Assembly (NCBI GenBank): GCA_041946865.1
Contig: JBHGBF010000040.1
Coordinates: 1 to 29,237 of the forward strand
Length of the DNA stretch: 29,237 nucleotides
Source: RPQK01 sp041946865
GTDB lineage: Bacteria > Acidobacteriota > UBA6911 > RPQK01
Reading direction: 5' to 3'
The notes below the pieces were generated by a model. The model was not told the DNA's origin and ran no database searches. It saw nothing but the letters and a program-made list of their open reading frames with translations. Made by a program: the position numbers and the translations under genes. Below are positions 1 to 6,583 of this stretch, piece after piece (position 1 is the stretch's first letter; every line of letters begins with the position of its first letter).

Positions 1-20
1 AAGATCGATTCGTACTGAAG

Positions 21-90
21 GCACGCACCCGACGCGCTTCCCGTCCGCTGACGGTCCGCTGGCAGGCGCTGCGCGTGCGGCTCTGTGGCG
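21..90. repeat. Intergenic dispersed repeat, copy 1
   Basis: About 70 bp that recurs at 2228-2297. The first 40 bases (21-60) match 2228-2267 with a single mismatch; the remainder is similar but diverged. It is GC-rich with short internal inverted repeats. The two copies are direct repeats flanking the radical SAM and RIC genes. Nothing else is visible in the first 150 bases apart from the start region of the next gene. Confidence 0.75.
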
Positions 91-162
91 CCTTCGGAGC
101 CTCGCCGTACGAAGGCCATTTGCCGGTTCCCAAGAGAAGACGTTTAAGAATTGAGAGCAACC

Positions 163-1329
163 ATGCCCCATGATCATTCACGGCTGCCCCAGCCGTCTGC
201 GATAAATTTCGATCAGACTCCGTTCGTCGCCATATGGGAGACAACACGCGCCTGCGACCTGGCTTGCCGCCATTGCCGCGCGGAAGCGATCCCCGATCGC
301 TCCCCTGACGAGCTTTCCACCGATCAGGGTTTCGCCCTGCTGAGCGAGCTGGCCGAGATGGGGACGCCGATCTGCGTTCTTTCCGGCGGCGACCCAGCCA
401 AGAGGCCGGACCTTTGTGCCCTGGTCGAACACGGAGCGCGTACCGGCATGCGGATGGCGACCATTCCAGCCGCTACTCCTCTACTGACACGCCAGTTGAT
501 ACGAGACCTGAAGGACGCCGGTCTGGCGCAGATGGCGCTCAGCTTGGATGGACAGAACAGCCTGATTCACGACAGTTTCCGCGGGGTGCCGGGCGCCTTC
601 GACCTGACCCTCCAGGCGGCGCGCTGGGCTCATGAAGAGGGGATGCCCCTGCAGATCAACACGACTTTCAGCGAGCACAACCGGGAGTTTTTCGATGAGA
701 TGGCCAGCCTGGTCCAGGAGTTGGGGGTCGTTTTCTGGGAGGTGTTCTTCCTGGTTCCCATGGGACGCGGCCGGGAGTTGGGCCAGATGGACGCCGGCCA
801 GTTCGAAGACCTGTTCGGCAGGCTGGCCGACGTTGCCCACAGTGTGGATTTCATCGTGAAGATCACCGAAGCACCTCACTACCGCCGGTATCTCATGCAG
901 AAACGCCGGAGCGAGGGAGGCGATCGGACAGCCGCAAGGGGACACGGCCAGCTTCCCGCCCACATGCGCCGCGATTTCGGTCCCGGCGGGACGATCGGCG
1001 TGGCGCCCAAAGGGGTGAATTCCGGCAACGGCTACGTTTTCGTGAATTACTTGGGTGAAATCTTCCCCAGCGGCTTTCTCCCGTACAGCTGCGGTAATGT
1101 CAAGCGCGATTCCATCACGGACGTTTACCGGTCCCACCCCGTCTTCCGGGAACTGCGTACGCCCGACTTGCTCAAGGGAAAGTGCGGCATCTGCGAGTTC
1201 CGTCATATCTGCGGCGGCTCTCGCGCCCGCGCTTACGCCATGACCGGCGATTACCTGGAAGTTGAGCCCTTCTGCGCCTACGAGCCCAGGAAAGCGAAGG
1301 CGACGGAACCCCGTTCGCAGCCCCTCTGA
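163..1329 (+). CDS. Radical SAM/SPASM domain protein (TIGR04053-like)
   Basis: 388 aa from the ATG at 163; an in-frame TTG at 151 is an alternative. The radical SAM [4Fe-4S] motif CX3CX2C is at C31, C35 and C38, followed by the SAM-binding glycine motif SGGDP. The C-terminal SPASM region carries further cysteines (YSCG, then KCGICEFRHICGG, then PFC) for auxiliary Fe-S clusters. The overall pattern resembles the TIGR04053 family, which is related to the AhbC/AhbD enzymes of alternative haem synthesis and to peptide-modifying SPASM enzymes; the substrate is not established. No short precursor peptide gene is visible beside it, which argues mildly against RiPP maturation. The RIC gene starts 111 bp downstream behind its own promoter, so co-transcription is not required, but both fit an anaerobic, Fe-S-dependent physiology. 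Family assignment is by recognition of motifs only. Confidence 0.85.
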   Translation: MPHDHSRLPQPSAINFDQTPFVAIWETTRACDLACRHCRAEAIPDRSPDELSTDQGFALLSELAEMGTPICVLSGGDPAKRPDLCALVEHGARTGMRMATIPAATPLLTRQLIRDLKDAGLAQMALSLDGQNSLIHDSFRGVPGAFDLTLQAARWAHEEGMPLQINTTFSEHNREFFDEMASLVQELGVVFWEVFFLVPMGRGRELGQMDAGQFEDLFGRLADVAHSVDFIVKITEAPHYRRYLMQKRRSEGGDRTAARGHGQLPAHMRRDFGPGGTIGVAPKGVNSGNGYVFVNYLGEIFPSGFLPYSCGNVKRDSITDVYRSHPVFRELRTPDLLKGKCGICEFRHICGGSRARAYAMTGDYLEVEPFCAYEPRKAKATEPRSQPL

Positions 1330-1391
1330 GGATTCTCCACGGCACATTTTCAACGCCCCTCACTGCGTGCGCGGCTATTGCAGGCCCCTGC

Positions 1392-1405
1392 GTGACTTAA
1401 GTCAA
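1392..1405 (+). promoter_or_regulatory. FNR/DNR-type operator upstream of RIC
   Basis: The sequence GTGACTTAAGTCAA contains the perfect 12-bp palindrome TGACTTAAGTCA (1393-1404). It fits the FNR/DNR-type pattern TTGAY-N4-RTCAA except for the first base. Its centre (1398.5) is about 41.5 bp upstream of a start site near 1440, predicted from the -10-like hexamer TACACT at 1429-1434. This is the classical class II activator position. A Crp/Fnr regulator with a matching recognition helix is encoded at 2339-3025. Confidence 0.7.
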
Positions 1406-1428
1406 TGCCTGATGGCAGGGCTTCTCGC

Positions 1429-1434
1429 TACACT
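1429..1434 (+). promoter_or_regulatory. Candidate -10 element of the RIC promoter
   Basis: TACACT ends 6 bases before the ATG at 1441. Transcription would then start within a base or two of the start codon, giving a leaderless message. No Shine-Dalgarno sequence is visible upstream of 1441. There is no recognisable -35 box, as expected for a class II activated promoter with the FNR-type site in that place. Confidence 0.5.
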
Positions 1435-1440
1435 CCCAGC

Positions 1441-2166
1441 ATGATCAGCGAGAACACTAGTGTGCGGGAGATAGCCAGACTTTTTCCGGATGCCGCACGT
1501 CTGTTTGACAGAGCCGGAATCGACTACAGCTGCACCACGGTCGAAACCCTTGCCGCCGCCTGCTCAGCCGCCGGCGCCGATCCCCGGGCGATCCTGAAAC
1601 AGATCGAGGACCTGAAGGACGGCTGCGCGTCGCGCCAGCCGAACCGGGATTGGGCGCGGGAAAGCGTGAGCACTCTCGTGTTCCACATTCTCGATTCCCA
1701 TCACGCCTACCTGAAGGGAGAGCTGCCACGCCTTGAAAAGCTGCTGAACAAGGTCTACGAGACGCATGGCAGGAACTATCCGGAGCTGCTCGAGGTCCAC
1801 ACCATCTTCTTTGACTTAAAGGACGAGCTGGAGTTACATCTGCGAAAGGAAGAGGGGATGCTGTTCCCGTACCTCGTTGGCGCCGACACCGCGCAACTGG
1901 AGTGCCGGCCGTTTCCCACCTGTCCTTTTGGAACCGTCGCCAATCCTGTCAGGGTGATGATGAGGGAACATGATGCGGCCGAGGACTTGCTGCAATCGAT
2001 TCGGGCCAGCACCTCCGACTTTACCGCGCCGGACGGCGCCTGCCTCGGGTTTACACTGCTTCTGCACGGACTGCGTCAACTGGAGGCTGACCTGCGGGAG
2101 CATATCCGGCTGGAGAATGAAGTGCTGTTCGTAAAGGCCTTGGAGATGGAAGCAGTGAAGGAATGA
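1441..2166 (+). CDS. ric: Iron-sulfur cluster repair di-iron protein (RIC/ScdA/YtfE family)
   Basis: 241 aa from the ATG at 1441. An in-frame ATG at 1405 is rejected because it lies inside the operator palindrome. The N-terminal ~60 residues look like the ScdA_N (DUF542) domain, with a single Cys in IDYSC where many relatives have a CC pair. The rest is a hemerythrin-like four-helix domain with the expected His/Glu ligand blocks (HILDSHHAYL, LHLRKEEGMLFP, MREHDAAEDLL, LREHIRLENEVLF). RIC proteins use a di-iron site to repair Fe-S clusters damaged by nitric oxide or oxidants in the cytoplasm. The FNR/DNR-type site upstream and the Crp/Fnr gene convergent with it support induction by low oxygen or NO. 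The stop codon lies inside an 8-bp tandem repeat (GAATGAAG). Confidence 0.9.
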   Translation: MISENTSVREIARLFPDAARLFDRAGIDYSCTTVETLAAACSAAGADPRAILKQIEDLKDGCASRQPNRDWARESVSTLVFHILDSHHAYLKGELPRLEKLLNKVYETHGRNYPELLEVHTIFFDLKDELELHLRKEEGMLFPYLVGADTAQLECRPFPTCPFGTVANPVRVMMREHDAAEDLLQSIRASTSDFTAPDGACLGFTLLLHGLRQLEADLREHIRLENEVLFVKALEMEAVKE

Positions 2167-2338
2167 AGGAATGAAGGAATGGAGGGGCGAAGGGAAGGAT
2201 AAAGGATGAAGGATGAAGCAAACCGTGGCACGCACCCGACGCGCTGCCCGTCCGCTGACGGTCCGCTGGAAACCGCTGCGCTTGCGGTTCCGTGGGGCTT
2301 TCCCTTCGTCCCTTCGCCCCCTTCTTCCCTTCGCCCCT
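2167..2338. repeat. Composite intergenic element between converging genes
   Basis: The whole gap between the stops of RIC and the Crp/Fnr gene is repeat-like. It begins with tandem GAATGAAG units (from 2161), followed by a purine-rich arm to about 2218. Then comes the second copy of the dispersed repeat (2228-2297) and a pyrimidine-rich arm (about 2299-2350). The 14-mer GGGGCGAAGGGAAG at 2184-2197 is exactly inverted at 2324-2337, so a long stem-loop enclosing the GC-rich repeat is possible. Within the repeat, GGAAACCGC and GCGGTTCC (2268-2291) form a smaller hairpin. A bidirectional terminator role is possible but inferred. Confidence 0.7.
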
Positions 2339-3025
2339 TCATCCTTCTCCCGCGGCGTAGCGCTTCAACGCTTCCAGATCCCTGATCCTGACGATCCGGT
2401 TTTCTTTCTCTAGCCAGCCGCGGCGCTGGAAGTTCGCGAAGGCCCGGGAAACGACTTCCCGGACTGTCCCCACGCGATCGGCAATGTCCTGGTTCGTGTG
2501 TTTGAGCTCGAGCTCGACACGTCCCGCCCGCGCCTGGGGCGGGATTTGCTGCACCAGATACCCGGCCACACGCTGTGACACTTCCAGCAGGGCAAATCTC
2601 TCGACCATTCCGGTGGTGCGTCGCAGGCGGCGCGCCAGAATCCGCAAAGCCGAGAGTGCCGCCTCGGGGTGGGACAGGCAGAAGCGCTTGACATCTTCTT
2701 TGCGCAGGAACAGCAGAGTCGTGGCGTGAGTGGCAACCACCGTGGAGGGATAAGGGCCGTCGTCAAAGACCGCGACCTCGGGAAATGTGCTTCCCGGGCC
2801 GTCTTCGTGAATGACCTGTTCCCGCCCGTCTGCGCTGTGCCGGAAAGCACGCGTCCATCCCTCGATCACGACGAAGAGCCCGCGGCACGGCTCACCGGCG
2901 GAAAAAAGAAACTCGCCGGCCTCCAGTTTTCGGATTTCCGCTCGATCGGCCAGGCTTTTCAAAACTTCTGGGGTCATGTCCCTGAAAAGCTCCGTGGCCT
3001 GGAGGGCAGCTACTTTCGATATCAT
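2339..3025 (-). CDS. Crp/Fnr-family transcriptional regulator
   Basis: 228 aa. The N-terminal half is a cyclic-nucleotide-binding-type beta-roll (about residues 10-125: LFRDM, AGEFLFSAGEP, GLFVVIEG, FPEVAVFDDGPYPSTVVA). A long dimerisation helix follows, then a Crp-type winged helix (about 145-220). The recognition helix TVREVVSRAF has the E-x-x-S-R arrangement that reads the TTGA half-site in FNR-like proteins. No N-terminal cysteine cluster is seen, so it is unlikely to be an oxygen-sensing [4Fe-4S] FNR; a DNR-like haem or other ligand-sensing mode is possible but not shown. It converges with RIC and is divergent from the flavodoxin gene with only 14 bp between start codons. The FNR-type palindrome at 1392-1405 is the obvious candidate target. 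Confidence 0.9.
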   Translation of the reverse strand: MISKVAALQATELFRDMTPEVLKSLADRAEIRKLEAGEFLFSAGEPCRGLFVVIEGWTRAFRHSADGREQVIHEDGPGSTFPEVAVFDDGPYPSTVVATHATTLLFLRKEDVKRFCLSHPEAALSALRILARRLRRTTGMVERFALLEVSQRVAGYLVQQIPPQARAGRVELELKHTNQDIADRVGTVREVVSRAFANFQRRGWLEKENRIVRIRDLEALKRYAAGEG

Positions 3026-3039
3026 GGTTCCCGAACCGA

Positions 3040-3573
3040 ATGCGGATACTGGTAGTCTATTACTCGTTCACTTCCACCGTCGAGACACTGGCCAGGTCGA
3101 TTGAAGCGTGTCTGGCGCCCGGCCATCAGGTCACGGTCGCGCGTATCAGGCCGCTGCGCGAGCGACCTTATTGGAGGTGGCTGCTCCTGTCCTTCATTCC
3201 CGGGTCCTCGGTCGCGATTGTCGATCCTGGCCTGGACCCGCGCGGCTTCGATCGCATCTGCCTCGGCTTTCCCAAGTGGACCTTCAGCTGCCCTCCCCTG
3301 AACCGCTATCTGGCCATGATGCCCAAGCTTCCTCCCGAGACGTCGCTCGCTCTGTTTATGAGCTTCGGCGGTTTTGACGAGGACCGTTACCTGCGCCGGA
3401 TGGTGGCGCGTGTGTCGCGAAAAGGCCGGCTGATCGCCACTCTGGCCGTTAGACGTAAGCTCGCCAGGACGCCGGAATCTCTTTCACTCATCCGTCAATT
3501 CTGTGACGCAGTGGTGGACGGCCGCTCGTCCGCTTCACTTAAGCTGGACGCCGCTGACAGACTGTCAGGCTGA
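3040..3573 (+). CDS. Flavodoxin-like protein
   Basis: 177 aa. It opens with a beta strand and a phosphate-binding loop for FMN (ILVVYYSFTSTVETLA), followed by LGFPKWTFSCPPLNRYL, which matches the second FMN-contacting loop of flavodoxin-fold proteins. Length fits a single flavodoxin domain; no ferredoxin domain is fused, unlike EFR1 proteins. It probably carries electrons or reduces a small substrate, perhaps serving the nearby Fe-S enzymes; the partner is unknown. The start lies 14 bp from the divergent Crp/Fnr start, so its promoter must lie within that gene. The C-terminus is polar and poorly conserved-looking. Confidence 0.75.
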   Translation: MRILVVYYSFTSTVETLARSIEACLAPGHQVTVARIRPLRERPYWRWLLLSFIPGSSVAIVDPGLDPRGFDRICLGFPKWTFSCPPLNRYLAMMPKLPPETSLALFMSFGGFDEDRYLRRMVARVSRKGRLIATLAVRRKLARTPESLSLIRQFCDAVVDGRSSASLKLDAADRLSG

Positions 3574-3651
3574 TAGAGCGACCCGTCTTCGGCGCACCAG
3601 CCAGCGACAAACTCCGTCCATCTATAGTCAGTCTGCCGGGTCTCGCCGTCG

Positions 3652-4266
3652 TCAGTCTCGTACGTGGACCAGCTCGCCGACAAACTCGGCGCCGGCTTTC
3701 TTCATCTCTTCGACTGCCCGGCGGCCGTCATCCGGCTGTACATTAACGGCCCGGATCGCGTCGCCCAGCACAGTAACCTCGAAGCCTTCCTTCAAGGCAT
3801 CCAGGGTCGTGGTCCGGACGCAGTAGTCGGTGGTCAATCCCCCGACATAGACATGCCTGACACCCTGTCGACGCAACCACTCAGCGAGGCTCAAGTCGGT
3901 GATTTTGCCTTTCGTGTCAACCATAAAGCCGCCGAAGCCGCTGTAGGCTTCCTGATCCGGAACGAAAGCCTTGTCAAAAATCGGCCCCCTGACCTTTAAG
4001 TCAGGGTGAAGCAAGGCGCCGCGAGTCTCCTGAACACAGTGGACGGGCCAAGGACCTCCCTGCTCCTTGAAGGAACAGTGACCGGGGGGATGCCAGTCGC
4101 GCGTGTAAGCAATCGGTCTTGCCTCTTTGGCAAAGCGGTCGATCCAGCGGTTCAATTCAGGGACGACCTGGTCCCCTCCCTCGACGGCCAGGGCGCCACC
4201 CGGACAAAAGTCATTTTGAACATCGACGACCAAAAGAGCTGAATTCGATACTATGGACTCAATCAT
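3652..4266 (-). CDS. pncA: Nicotinamidase
   Basis: 204 aa isochorismatase-fold hydrolase that deamidates nicotinamide to nicotinate for NAD salvage in the cytosol. The catalytic triad is visible: D15 (VVDVQNDF), K99 (FDKAF) and C149 (TTDYCVRTT). The metal-binding residues D57, H59 and H63 lie in DWHPPGHCSF. Length is typical. The ATG at 4266 would overlap by 14 bp the 5' end of the divergent gene if that gene started at 4253, which is one reason to place the neighbour's start at 4352. A TATATT hexamer on the minus strand at 4283-4288, 16 bp upstream of the ATG, is a possible -10. There is no operon partner on this strand. Confidence 0.93.
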   Translation of the reverse strand: MIESIVSNSALLVVDVQNDFCPGGALAVEGGDQVVPELNRWIDRFAKEARPIAYTRDWHPPGHCSFKEQGGPWPVHCVQETRGALLHPDLKVRGPIFDKAFVPDQEAYSGFGGFMVDTKGKITDLSLAEWLRRQGVRHVYVGGLTTDYCVRTTTLDALKEGFEVTVLGDAIRAVNVQPDDGRRAVEEMKKAGAEFVGELVHVRD

Positions 4267-4326
4267 CGTAAATCTGCCTGAGAATATAGCAGAAGCCGGC
4301 GCCCGTTTGCGATTCCGGACAAGCGG

Positions 4327-4332
4327 TACAAT
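4327..4332 (+). promoter_or_regulatory. Candidate -10 element (TACAAT)
   Basis: TACAAT lies 19 bp upstream of the ATG at 4352, in the stretch between the pncA start and the radical SAM gene. The best -35-like sequence (TTGCGA, 4307-4312) is only 14 bp away, so the promoter call is weak. If correct, it excludes the earlier start at 4253. Confidence 0.35.
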
Positions 4333-4351
4333 AAAGGCCGGATCGCGAAAG

Positions 4352-5572
4352 ATGCCTTTTAAGGTACCCGCAGCTCACAAGGGACATCCGCCTTTTGTCC
4401 TTAACGTTCTTCCGCATCTGCTCTCCTGGCGGGATGAGGAAGGCGTAGTCGTTTTTGACGGCAAAGGACGGTTGTTCTCTCTCTATGAGGGTGACTGCCT
4501 TTACCGGAGAGGTCTGGACAGCTCCGTGCTATGCACTCGACGGAAGCCGGACGAGGGGCGGCTGCTGCGCACGCACAGGAAGCTGGACGAAGCGGAAGCC
4601 CGAGCGATGTTCGCGCGGGTGTGGGAGCAGGCCCGCCGCTTAGAGACCAGAATCAGGGACAGCCAGGCACCCGTTTTCGCAGGCGTGCCCGTCGAAGTGC
4701 TCCTGTCCCGGCTCGCCCAGGTCCTGGCCTATCCTCCGGACGTCCTTCTGGCTGAAAGGGAGCTTTTCTTTCAGCTTTACCGGCCGGTCAGTGTTCTCCC
4801 GCCGGATCAGTACATGTCCCTGGTCGTGCAACTCACCCACGGCTGCCCTTACAACCAATGTACCTTCTGCGATCTCTATCAGGACCGCTCTTACGAGGTG
4901 AGGTCGGCGGCCAAGCTTAAGGACTGGATGCGGCGGCTCAAGCAGTTCTTTGGGCCGGCTCTGGGGATGCGCAAAGGCGTGTTTCTCGGGGACGGCAACT
5001 GTCTGGCCGTCCCGGCCGGACGCTTGCTCCCGCTCCTGCGGATCGTGAGCTCGGAGCTTCGCGGAGCTTCGGTTCTGGACAAGGGGCTGTTCAGTTTTGC
5101 GGATACAAGGGCCATCCTTCATAAATCGGCCGGCCAGCTGCGATCGTTCGGGCAGACTGGTCTGCGACGCGTGTACCTTGGGCTGGAGACCGGCTCGCCG
5201 GAGCTCCTTTCCGTCCTGAACAAGCCCGGGACGCGCGACGATCAGGTGGAATCGGTGAGGAGGCTCAAGGAAGCCGGCCTGCAGGTTGGAGTAATCTTCA
5301 TGACCGGCCTAGGCGGACACCGGTTTGCTCGCGACCACGTGGAAAAGACCATTGATCTGGTCAAGTCTCTCCCGCTCGCAGCCGGAGACCTGGTCTACCT
5401 CTCCCGTTTCTATCCAATCCCCGGCACGCGTTACGCGGATGCGGTGGTCGAAGGGCGGATGGACTTGCTTTCCGAGCCGGAAATCAGTGATCAGTTCGAG
5501 CGGATCCGTTCCGGAATCGCGCGAAAAGACATCAAATTCGCGCCGTACGATCTGGCGGGGTTTGTGTACTAG
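4352..5572 (+). CDS. Radical SAM protein with CX4CX2C cluster motif
   Basis: 406 aa from the ATG at 4352. An in-frame ATG at 4253 would add 33 poorly conserved-looking residues and overlap pncA head to head. The N-terminal ~140 residues have no fold I recognise. The radical SAM core starts near residue 150 with GCPYNQCTFC, giving C165, C170 and C173. This CX4CX2C spacing, with Asn before the middle Cys, departs from the canonical CX3CX2C but occurs in a known subgroup of COG1032-like enzymes. Later core features are GDGNCL, a glutamate-rich strand (YLGLETGSPELL) and GVIFMTGLGG. There is no SPASM domain or B12 domain. The reaction is unknown. It ends 41 bp inside the convergent MauE-like gene. 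Confidence 0.8.
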   Translation: MPFKVPAAHKGHPPFVLNVLPHLLSWRDEEGVVVFDGKGRLFSLYEGDCLYRRGLDSSVLCTRRKPDEGRLLRTHRKLDEAEARAMFARVWEQARRLETRIRDSQAPVFAGVPVEVLLSRLAQVLAYPPDVLLAERELFFQLYRPVSVLPPDQYMSLVVQLTHGCPYNQCTFCDLYQDRSYEVRSAAKLKDWMRRLKQFFGPALGMRKGVFLGDGNCLAVPAGRLLPLLRIVSSELRGASVLDKGLFSFADTRAILHKSAGQLRSFGQTGLRRVYLGLETGSPELLSVLNKPGTRDDQVESVRRLKEAGLQVGVIFMTGLGGHRFARDHVEKTIDLVKSLPLAAGDLVYLSRFYPIPGTRYADAVVEGRMDLLSEPEISDQFERIRSGIARKDIKFAPYDLAGFVY

Positions 5573-6014
5573 AAGTTTGTCTCCCGGGCACAAACCAGAT
5601 CAGGTGGGCCACCGGCAGCAGGAGGACAAGATCCCGAACGATAAGCATGATCGAGGCGCTTTTGTGGCTGGCGGCGGTGCTGAAGCATCCACAATCGAAA
5701 TCGAGACCCCGCGCCAGGTTAACGCCGATGGCGCCGATGAAAACCAGGAGCAGCGCACCCAGGATTGCCGCGCTGTCCTTGACCCAGACGCCCAGAACCA
5801 GGAACAGGCCTGCAACCATTTCCACCCACGGGAGCACGATGGCCATGATATTGACCGTCATACCGGGCATCAGTTTGTAGTTGTAGACGATCTCAGCGAA
5901 CTGGTCAGGATGAGCGATCTTGTCGACCGAGGCATAAATAAAAACCCCACCGAGAATCAACCGGGAGACGATCAAGGCGGGACGGGATCGAAGGAAACCA
6001 GCCCAAGATCGCAT
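5532..6014 (-). CDS. MauE/DoxX-family membrane protein
   Basis: 160 aa from the ATG at 6014; a longer reading frame from 6140 would run through the upstream gene and is rejected. There are four hydrophobic segments (about residues 12-32, 55-75, 80-98 and 125-148). Before the last one lies the motif FDCGCFS, matching the CGCF signature of MauE-like proteins. MauE is needed for disulfide-rich protein maturation in methylamine dehydrogenase systems, and DoxX/DoxD relatives act in thiosulfate:quinone oxidoreduction. The start is 5 bp after the rhodanese stop, so the two are one operon. Together they suggest membrane-linked sulfur or thiol transfer; this is inference. The 3' end overlaps the convergent radical SAM gene by 41 bp. 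Confidence 0.8.
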   Translation of the reverse strand: MRSWAGFLRSRPALIVSRLILGGVFIYASVDKIAHPDQFAEIVYNYKLMPGMTVNIMAIVLPWVEMVAGLFLVLGVWVKDSAAILGALLLVFIGAIGVNLARGLDFDCGCFSTAASHKSASIMLIVRDLVLLLPVAHLIWFVPGRQTSSTQTPPDRTARI

Positions 6015-6019
6015 GTCTG

Positions 6020-6505
6020 CTATCCCTTCTCGACTGGCAAGCCGGCCGTCTGCCAGGCCGTCCAGCCGTTGAAGAACACGTACACTTTTGTGAAGCCCAA
6101 GCGCTGAAGTTTCCCAGCCAACAGGCTGCTTGCGCCGCACTCCTCTCCGTCACAGTAAATCACGATATCCTGGTCCCGGCTCTGGTTTCCCAGCGCGCTT
6201 TGAATGGCTTCGGGGGCTTCGGTCGCGGGAATGTTGACCGCGCCTTTCACATGGCCATTCCGGTACTCTTCTGCCTCGCGGGCATCGACAAACCTGATTC
6301 CCTGGTCGAACTTCGACCGCGCTTCTTCGATTTGAATATAGTTGATGGCGGCGGCCGCGCTGGACAGCACGAGTCTCGGCTTTGCCCCCTCGACTTTGAC
6401 CTCTTGGGGTACCCAGGGAATACCGCGCCCCGAAAAAGTGTTGTTGAGGCCGGCAGCCGCAACCGCCAGCATGATGATGATCGCGACGTTTCGAAGGTGC
6501 GTCAT
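6020..6505 (-). CDS. Membrane-anchored or exported rhodanese-domain protein
   Basis: 161 aa from the ATG at 6505; a longer frame from 6553 would run upstream through the -10 box and is rejected. An N-terminal hydrophobic segment (residues 3-20) acts as a signal peptide or anchor, placing the domain outside the cytoplasm. The rhodanese domain covers about residues 58-158, with DAREAEEYRNGHVKGAVNIP and the active-site loop YCDGEECGAS, whose first Cys is the expected persulfide carrier, then VYVFFNGWTAWQTAGLPV. It is the first gene of an operon with the MauE/DoxX-like protein and is driven by a strong promoter with almost no leader. Likely role: sulfurtransferase or sulfide carrier; the acceptor is unknown. 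Confidence 0.87.
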   Translation of the reverse strand: MTHLRNVAIIIMLAVAAAGLNNTFSGRGIPWVPQEVKVEGAKPRLVLSSAAAAINYIQIEEARSKFDQGIRFVDAREAEEYRNGHVKGAVNIPATEAPEAIQSALGNQSRDQDIVIYCDGEECGASSLLAGKLQRLGFTKVYVFFNGWTAWQTAGLPVEKG

Positions 6506-6514
6506 TTCGAGGAA

Positions 6515-6544
6515 ATTATAAGGGGCGAGCGCTCGACGGCTCAA
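6515..6544 (-). promoter_or_regulatory. Promoter of the rhodanese-MauE operon
   Basis: On the minus strand, TTGAGC (6539-6544) and a perfect TATAAT (6515-6520) are separated by 18 bp. The -10 box ends 9 bases before the ATG at 6505, so the transcript would have a leader of only a few bases. No ribosome binding site is visible. Confidence 0.65.
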
Positions 6545-6583
6545 CCCTCGCATTAGACCCGCAGAACGTACGACAATGGCAGA

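Noticed and set aside
151..162. TTG at 151 as start of the first radical SAM gene
   Set aside because: The ATG four codons later is as well placed and needs no rare start codon; the difference is only four residues.
481..1353. Long open frame (290 codons) on the minus strand opposite the first radical SAM gene
   Set aside because: It lies antisense to a clear radical SAM protein, has no recognisable motifs or ribosome binding site, and is expected from GC-rich codon bias.
1405..1440. ATG at 1405 as start of RIC
   Set aside because: It overlaps the FNR-type palindrome and adds residues not seen in the family; the ATG at 1441 starts the conserved domain.
3495..3683. 62-codon minus-strand frame (TTG start) after pncA containing a GWCAEDG stretch
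   Set aside because: It overlaps both neighbouring gene ends, starts with TTG without a ribosome binding site, and I could not link it to any family. A real small protein is not excluded.
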